From contig JAUPKT010000025.1 of the NCBI GenBank assembly GCA_030837305.1, positions 1 to 9,920 of the forward strand: 9,920 nt of DNA. Reading direction: 5' to 3'. Source of the stretch: Thermodesulfobacteriota bacterium (lineage in GTDB: Bacteria; Desulfobacterota; Desulfomonilia; Desulfomonilales; Desulfomonilaceae). The notes beneath the pieces are model-generated. The model was not told where the DNA came from, made no database searches, and worked only from the letters and a program-made list of their open reading frames with translations. The position numbers and the translations under genes are program-made. This document shows positions 5,911 to 9,920 of the stretch, piece by piece. How positions within the stretch are numbered: position 1 is the first letter of the stretch; every line of letters begins with the position of its first letter.

Positions 5911-6849
5911 ATGGATCTCGAGAGTCGCGATCTCATATCGATGAATGATCTCAGCCGTGAAGAGATTGATGAAATTCTGGACAAGGTTCCTGAGGTACGC
6001 AACCACCCTCATAAACGTTTATTATGCAAAGACAAAGTCGCTGCGTTGCTCTTTTTCGAGCCGTCAACACGTACGAGAACTTCTTTCGAGGTTGCCATGA
6101 GGAACCTAGGAGGAATCGTTGGAGGTTTCTACGACGCCAATATCACATCTGTAGTCAAAGAAGAGTCCCTGTGGGACACTGTCAAGATGCACGATGGATA
6201 CGGCTTCCACATCATGGTCATTCGACATCCTCTAAAAGGTGCCGCGCGTTTGGCAGCAGAAGCAGCCCAAGTGCCCGTAATCAATGCGGGAGACGGACCA
6301 AACCAGCACCCTACTCAGACGCTGCTGGACCTCTATTCCATTCGTGAGACGCAAGGCAAGATAGATGGGATTACTATCGCCATGGTGGGCGACCTTGCCA
6401 ATGGACGTACTGTGCACTCCCTTACGGAAGCTCTTTTGAAATATGAATCGTGTAATTTGATTTTCATCTCTCCACGAGACCTGAGCATGCCAAGATTTCT
6501 CATCGACAAGTGCAAGAAAGCTACTGCTGGAACCGGCGTATCGTTCTCCGAGGGAAGTCGCATTGAAGACTACATTTCAGAAGTGGATATCCTCTATATG
6601 ACACGAATCCAAAAAGAAAGGCTCAAGGAGAGGACAGCGGCCGAGAAATTTAGGAGTATTTATCGCCTTGAGGCAGCTATGCTCAAGGATGCCAAGCCCC
6701 ACATGAAAGTGATGCATCCGCTACCCAGGGTCACGGAAATCGCCCAAGATGTGGACTCGACACCCTATGCATACTATTTTCAGCAGGCTCGAAACGGACT
6801 TTTTGTGCGAGAAACCCTTTTAGCACTCATTCTGGGAGCTATAAAATGA
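5911..6849 (+). CDS. pyrB: Aspartate carbamoyltransferase catalytic subunit
   Basis: Transfers the carbamoyl group from carbamoyl phosphate to L-aspartate, the committed step of pyrimidine synthesis. The protein is 312 residues, close to E. coli PyrB (311), and very similar in pattern. Visible active-site motifs are FFEPSTRTRTSFE with Ser52-Thr-Arg-Thr55 for phosphate, Ser80 and Lys83 (TSVVKEES) from the neighbouring chain, Arg105 (IRHP), AGDGPNQHPTQTLLDLYSI with His133 and Gln136, GRTVHS with Arg166, YMTRIQKER, and MHPLPRV. The C-terminal YYFQQARNGLFVRE is typical of the PyrI-associated class. Its stop overlaps the pyrI start (ATGA), pointing to coupled synthesis of the two chains, which would form a c6r6-type holoenzyme. 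It follows pyrC after 52 bp. Confidence 0.98.
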   Translation: MDLESRDLISMNDLSREEIDEILDKVPEVRNHPHKRLLCKDKVAALLFFEPSTRTRTSFEVAMRNLGGIVGGFYDANITSVVKEESLWDTVKMHDGYGFHIMVIRHPLKGAARLAAEAAQVPVINAGDGPNQHPTQTLLDLYSIRETQGKIDGITIAMVGDLANGRTVHSLTEALLKYESCNLIFISPRDLSMPRFLIDKCKKATAGTGVSFSEGSRIEDYISEVDILYMTRIQKERLKERTAAEKFRSIYRLEAAMLKDAKPHMKVMHPLPRVTEIAQDVDSTPYAYYFQQARNGLFVRETLLALILGAIK

Positions 6850-7331
6850 ATCAGCGACCGATCACCATTGCAAAAATCGAAACAGGTATTGTCATCGACC
6901 ACATACCTGCGGGAAAGGCATACCTTATTTCTCAAGTCCTCGGACTCAATGCCCTTGCAAGAGATACGGGGGACATCATCGCCATCGGTATCAACTTCGA
7001 ATCTCCATCCATGACCAAGAAAGACATCATCAAGGTTGAAAATTTGGGACTAACGAGAGAAGTTCTGAATGTTGTGGCACTGATAGCACCCATGGCCACG
7101 GTAACCCGTATTGCAAGTGGCCGGGTCATAGAGAAGCACAAGGTTGAAGTACCCACTCAAGTAGGGGACGTTGTCTTGTGTCCCGATGCGTTCTGTGTCA
7201 CAAACCACGAGGAAGTCCCAGGGAAATTTCTCGTGGTCGAGAAAGAACCATTGACCCTGAAGTGCCATTATTGTGAGATAGAATTCTTTGGTCCGCTTAT
7301 AAAATATAAAGAAAAGCTTTCGAAGGCCTAA
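6846..7331 (+). CDS. pyrI: Aspartate carbamoyltransferase regulatory subunit
   Basis: Binds nucleotide effectors (CTP/UTP inhibit and ATP activates in the E. coli enzyme) and links the catalytic trimers. At 161 residues it is slightly longer than E. coli PyrI (153). The N-terminal allosteric domain has the IETGIVIDHIPAGKA motif; its ATP/CTP pocket should include the Asp and Lys of that stretch. It is followed by KVENLGLTREVLNVVALIAP and VTRIASGRVIEKHKVEVP. The C-terminal zinc domain has all four cysteines: Cys112-X4-Cys117 (CPDAFCVTNHE) and Cys140-X2-Cys143 (LKCHYCE). It starts inside the pyrB stop and ends about 90 bp before a strong terminator, so it is the last gene of the operon. Confidence 0.97.
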   Translation: MNQRPITIAKIETGIVIDHIPAGKAYLISQVLGLNALARDTGDIIAIGINFESPSMTKKDIIKVENLGLTREVLNVVALIAPMATVTRIASGRVIEKHKVEVPTQVGDVVLCPDAFCVTNHEEVPGKFLVVEKEPLTLKCHYCEIEFFGPLIKYKEKLSKA

Positions 7332-7420
7332 TCAGCCGGATCACCGTATTGGAGATCCGTCATGGAGCCGCCCGATTCGAGAACGTCTTACCTCGAGTAT
7401 TCGGCATGCAGATTGAAGCA

Positions 7421-7446
7421 AAAAGGGCGGCCTGAGCCGCCCTTTT
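7421..7446. terminator. Bidirectional intrinsic terminator between pyrI and groEL
   Basis: An 11-bp perfect stem (AAAAGGGCGGC / GCCGCCCTTTT) with loop CTGA. Read on the plus strand, the GC-rich stem is followed by TTTTCCTT, ending pyrI transcription. On the minus strand it is followed by TTTTTGCTTC, ending groEL transcription. It lies between two convergent operons, as expected for a shared terminator. Confidence 0.92.
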
Positions 7447-7468
7447 CCTTAATAAAGTCCCTATTGTA

Positions 7469-9100
7469 TCAATACATGCCACCGGGAGGCATTCCACCAC
7501 CAGGCATGGGTGGAGCATCCTTCTCCCTAGGCTTTTCTGCAACCATTACTTCGGTGGTCAACATCAAACCGGCCACTGAAGCGGCGTTCTGCAGAGCTAG
7601 TCGCGTAACCTTGGCTGGGTCAATCACACCATTCTCCATAAGGTCTTCATACACTTCCTTGTACGCGTTGAACCCAAAAGCGTAATCTTTGCCCTTAACC
7701 TTGTCGACAACGATGGAACCGTCATGTCCTGCATTAATGGCAATCTGCCTCAACGGCTCTTCCAAGGCGCGAATTACGATCTTTGCCCCGGTCAGTTGGT
7801 CGCCCTCCAACTTTAGACTGCCAATTGCATCGAGACAACGGAGATAGGCCACACCGCCACCAGGAACAACTCCCTCTTCCACTGCGGCGCGTGTCGCATT
7901 GAGAGCGTCTTCTACGCGGGCCTTCTTTTCTTTCATCTCTGTTTCAGTGGCAGCTCCCACGTTGATGACCGCAACGCCTCCTACTAACTTGGCCAAACGT
8001 TCCTGGAGTTTTTCTCGGTCATAGTCAGAGGTGGTCTCATCTATCTGTGTTCGTATCTGGCGTACTCTGCCCTCGATCTTGTCTTTTGAACCGGCTCCGT
8101 CAACTATGGTGGTATTATCTTTATCGATCGCAACCCTTTTGGCCCGGCCCAGATCATTCAGGCTGACGTTCTCAAGTTTCAAGCCCAGGTCTTCCGATAT
8201 CACCTGACCACCTGTAAGTATCGCTATGTCTTCCAACATGGCCTTTCTGCGATCGCCAAACCCAGGAGCCTTTACAGCGCACGCGGTGAGTGTACCTCTC
8301 AACTTGTTGACCACGAGTGTTGCCAGAGCCTCGCCTTCGACATCCTCAGCCACGATCAACAAGGGACGACCCATCTTCGCAACCTGCTCCAGCAGCGGCA
8401 GCATGTCGCGCATGTTTGATATCTTCTTCTCGTTGATGAGAATATAGGGTTCGTCGAGAGAAACTTCCATACGCTCCGGATCTGTCACGAAATAGGGAGA
8501 CAGGTACCCTCTGTCAAACTGCATACCTTCAACCACGTCCAGCGATGTTTCCATGGCCTTGGCTTCTTCAACAGTAATGACCCCTTCCTTCCCCACTTTC
8601 TCCATGGCTTCAGCAATGATATTTCCGATAGTGGGATCGTTGTTGGCGGATATGGTCCCAACTTGGGCAATTTCTTTCTTGTCCTTAGTGGGCTTGGAAA
8701 GGTCCTTCAATTTTGCCACGACGGTTTCCACCGCGACATCTATGCCTCTCTTGAGGTCCATCGGCGATGCGCCGGCGACAACCATCTTGATTCCCTCTCG
8801 GTAAATGGCCTGTGCCAGGACCGTAGCGGTGGTTGTTCCGTCTCCGGCAACATCAGACGTCTTGGATGCCACCTCTTTGAGCATCTGAGCGCCCAAATTC
8901 TCGAACTTATCCTCCAGTTCGATTTCCTTAGCTACCGTAACTCCGTCCTTGGTTACATTGGGAGCACCCCACGATTTTTCCAGGATCGCATTGCGCCCTC
9001 TTGGGCCCAACGTGGACTTCACGGCATCAGCCATGATATTAACTCCCCTTAAGATCTTGTCACGGGCCTGCTGTTCGAACATGATAATCTTAGCGGCCAT
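7469..9100 (-). CDS. groEL: Chaperonin GroEL (60 kDa)
   Basis: ATP-driven, double-ring group I chaperonin of the cytosol that folds proteins inside a cage capped by GroES. The protein is 543 residues, full length for the family. Visible signatures are [15 protein letters not shown] and [16 protein letters not shown] (ATP/Mg site with the catalytic Asp), [15 protein letters not shown] (phosphate loop), [22 protein letters not shown], and [33 protein letters not shown] (second catalytic Asp and nucleotide pocket). The C-terminus [14 protein letters not shown] is a short GGM tail, ending in Tyr rather than the common Met. The start is secure: ATG with AAGGAGAG five bases upstream. It follows groES after 83 bp in the usual order, under the CIRCE operator ahead of groES. 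Confidence 0.99.
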   Translation of the reverse strand: MAAKIIMFEQQARDKILRGVNIMADAVKSTLGPRGRNAILEKSWGAPNVTKDGVTVAKEIELEDKFENLGAQMLKEVASKTSDVAGDGTTTATVLAQAIYREGIKMVVAGASPMDLKRGIDVAVETVVAKLKDLSKPTKDKKEIAQVGTISANNDPTIGNIIAEAMEKVGKEGVITVEEAKAMETSLDVVEGMQFDRGYLSPYFVTDPERMEVSLDEPYILINEKKISNMRDMLPLLEQVAKMGRPLLIVAEDVEGEALATLVVNKLRGTLTACAVKAPGFGDRRKAMLEDIAILTGGQVISEDLGLKLENVSLNDLGRAKRVAIDKDNTTIVDGAGSKDKIEGRVRQIRTQIDETTSDYDREKLQERLAKLVGGVAVINVGAATETEMKEKKARVEDALNATRAAVEEGVVPGGGVAYLRCLDAIGSLKLEGDQLTGAKIVIRALEEPLRQIAINAGHDGSIVVDKVKGKDYAFGFNAYKEVYEDLMENGVIDPAKVTRLALQNAASVAGLMLTTEVMVAEKPREKDAPPMPGGGMPPGGMY

Positions 9101-9183
9101 AAATTCTCTCCTTTTCCATTTTTTTGTATTCAGAAAGTTTCATACAGGACCAGCATAGTCCCATAAGTTCGTTGACTTGACGG

Positions 9184-9471
9184 CTACTCGACGATGCCGA
9201 GGACATCATCCTCTTTCATGATGAGATATTCGGTCCCTTCGACTTTGATTTCAGAACCGGAGTATTTCCCGAATAGAATCATGTCGCCCGCTTTGATCTC
9301 CAACGGTATCAATTTCCCTTCTTCGGTTTTCTTCCCGTTTCCAACAGCAATTACTTTGCCCTGCTGAGGCTTCTCTTTTGCCGTATCTGGAAGAATTATT
9401 CCTCCTTTGGTAACTTCCTCCGATTCCACCCTCTCAACGAGGATTCGATCATGCAGAGGACGAAATTTCAT
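9184..9471 (-). CDS. groES: Co-chaperonin GroES (10 kDa)
   Basis: Forms the heptameric lid of the GroEL cage. The protein is 95 residues, the normal length, with [16 protein letters not shown] at the start. The mobile loop (about 17-34) contains the GroEL-binding hydrophobic [18 protein letters not shown]. The conserved [15 protein letters not shown] and [15 protein letters not shown] form the barrel and end. The ATG start has GGAGGT six bases upstream. It is the first gene of the groESL operon, with the CIRCE operator in its leader about 43 bp before the start codon. Confidence 0.99.
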   Translation of the reverse strand: MKFRPLHDRILVERVESEEVTKGGIILPDTAKEKPQQGKVIAVGNGKKTEEGKLIPLEIKAGDMILFGKYSGSEIKVEGTEYLIMKEDDVLGIVE

Positions 9472-9513
9472 GTGACCACCTCCAATGATTTATCTCTAGA
9501 TGCAAACGGTTTG

Positions 9514-9540
9514 TTAGCACTCTAATGAACTGAGTGCCAA
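9514..9540 (-). promoter_or_regulatory. CIRCE operator (HrcA binding site) of groESL
   Basis: TTAGCACTC (9514-9522), a 9-base spacer, then GAGTGCCAA (9532-9540). The CIRCE consensus is TTAGCACTC-N9-GAGTGCTAA, so only one of 18 arm bases departs from it (T to C). It lies in the expected place in front of groES. It implies HrcA-mediated heat-shock repression; hrcA itself is not in the window. Confidence 0.95.
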
Positions 9541-9553
9541 CGCGTACAAATTT

Positions 9554-9573
9554 TGTCAACCCCAACCGGTCAA
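9554..9573 (-). promoter_or_regulatory. Candidate groESL promoter region (-35-like hexamers)
   Basis: On the minus strand TTGACC (9573-9568) and TTGACA (9559-9554) stand close together just upstream of CIRCE. TTGACA is a consensus -35 box, but 16-18 bases on the sequence is already inside the CIRCE arm and has no good -10. TTGACC pairs only with the poor TTTGTA (9550-9545). The promoter probably overlaps the operator, but the exact boxes are unsure. Confidence 0.35.
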
Positions 9574-9823
9574 AAAAAATAACCAGGTATTGCCGGCATG
9601 ACAAATCTCCAGCCGAAGTATCATAGGGACAACTATTTGATATAACCTTATAAACCAGCAAAGAGCGCTCTGCTCCGCCTCAAGAGGCCGCCCCGCCGTC
9701 CCGGTATCGCTATTCACGCGGGCGCGTTGAACACAGCCCAACTAACAGTTCTTGTGTCTCAGCAAGAAATCTTCTCGTTCGGGATTTCCTTGTTTGTTAC
9801 GTCCATTTAATCAACCCGGAGCC

Positions 9824-9840
9824 CTCCAAAATTCTTGGAG
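9824..9840. repeat. 6-bp hairpin with 5-nt loop
   Basis: CTCCAA (9824-9829), loop AATTC, TTGGAG (9835-9840). It lies 12 bases before a second inverted repeat. No T-run follows on either strand, so a terminator call is not justified. Confidence 0.4.
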
Positions 9841-9851
9841 TTCTCGACACG

Positions 9852-9886
9852 GAATAAGTGGTGATGAACTGAAGGGTTACTTATTC
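9852..9886. repeat. 8-bp inverted repeat with 19-nt spacer
   Basis: GAATAAGT (9852-9859) and ACTTATTC (9879-9886) are exact inverted copies, separated by 19 bases. It could be an operator for a dimeric regulator or part of a leader of a gene beyond the right edge. No function can be assigned. Confidence 0.4.
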
Positions 9887-9920
9887 TCTAAAGATGTTGT
9901 AGCAGATCCCATTAGCGTCA

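Larger units (their letters stand above)
9574..9920. other. Stretch with no supportable gene upstream of groESL
   Basis: Both strands have frequent stops, and no frame here shows a recognisable protein. Short open frames in this stretch are low-complexity or out-of-context. Two inverted repeats near the right end (9824-9840 and 9852-9886) are the only structure seen. A neighbouring gene probably begins or ends just outside the window. Confidence 0.5.

Noticed and set aside
8663..9052. 129-codon plus-strand open frame antisense to groEL
   Set aside because: A shadow of the strongly conserved groEL coding sequence, with no family resemblance.
9662..9740. GC-rich stretch as possible tRNA or structured RNA
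   Set aside because: No cloverleaf, CCA end or GTTCAAATC-like T-arm could be found; only a short GCCTC-AA-GAGGC repeat is present.
9770..9817. Short minus-strand peptide MDVTNKEIPNEKISC
   Set aside because: Only 15 codons, no good ribosome binding site and no recognisable partner; nothing separates it from chance.

Overview
The window looks like a chromosomal stretch from a Gram-negative anaerobe or facultative anaerobe, most likely Desulfobacterota (old Deltaproteobacteria). The reasons are a stand-alone precorrin-2 dehydrogenase followed by a CcsA/HemX-type membrane protein, a DUF6125 protein, a GAF-class III cyclase fusion, pyrB with pyrI, hypA, and HrcA/CIRCE control of groESL. This assignment is inferred from gene content; no rRNA or tRNA gene is present. 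No phage, transposon, CRISPR or other mobile-element signal was seen.

Left part (1-3539, all minus strand). Read in transcription order, a GAF-cyclase gene (2328-3539) comes first. A 167-bp gap with small repeats follows, then a tight run: DUF6125 protein (1663-2160), COG3910-type ABC-like ATPase (909-1625), siroheme-pathway dehydrogenase (151-909) and the first 48 codons of a CcsA/HemX-like membrane protein (1-144). The last three are nearly touching or overlapping, so they are probably co-transcribed.

Middle part (3746-7331, plus strand). A small exported protein of unknown function is followed by hypA, a dihydroorotase (pyrC), the aspartate carbamoyltransferase catalytic chain (pyrB) and its regulatory chain (pyrI). 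Gaps are 17, 29 and 52 bp, and pyrB-pyrI overlap by 4 bp (ATGA), so this reads as one operon. It covers steps 2 and 3 of de novo UMP synthesis, with a nickel-insertion factor placed ahead of them. A strong symmetric hairpin at 7421-7446 ends this operon and, from the other side, groEL.

Right part (7469-9540, minus strand). groES-groEL lies behind a near-perfect CIRCE operator (9514-9540). The remaining 380 bp to the right edge hold no gene that I can support, only two inverted repeats.

Most of the window is housekeeping. The points that deserve a second look are a COG3910-type ATPase whose H-loop histidine is leucine, a class III cyclase with an unusual Glu/Thr substrate-selecting pair and a cysteine-rich GAF domain, hypA inside a pyrimidine operon, and hairpins over two ribosome binding sites. 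I did not find a convincing new multi-gene system.
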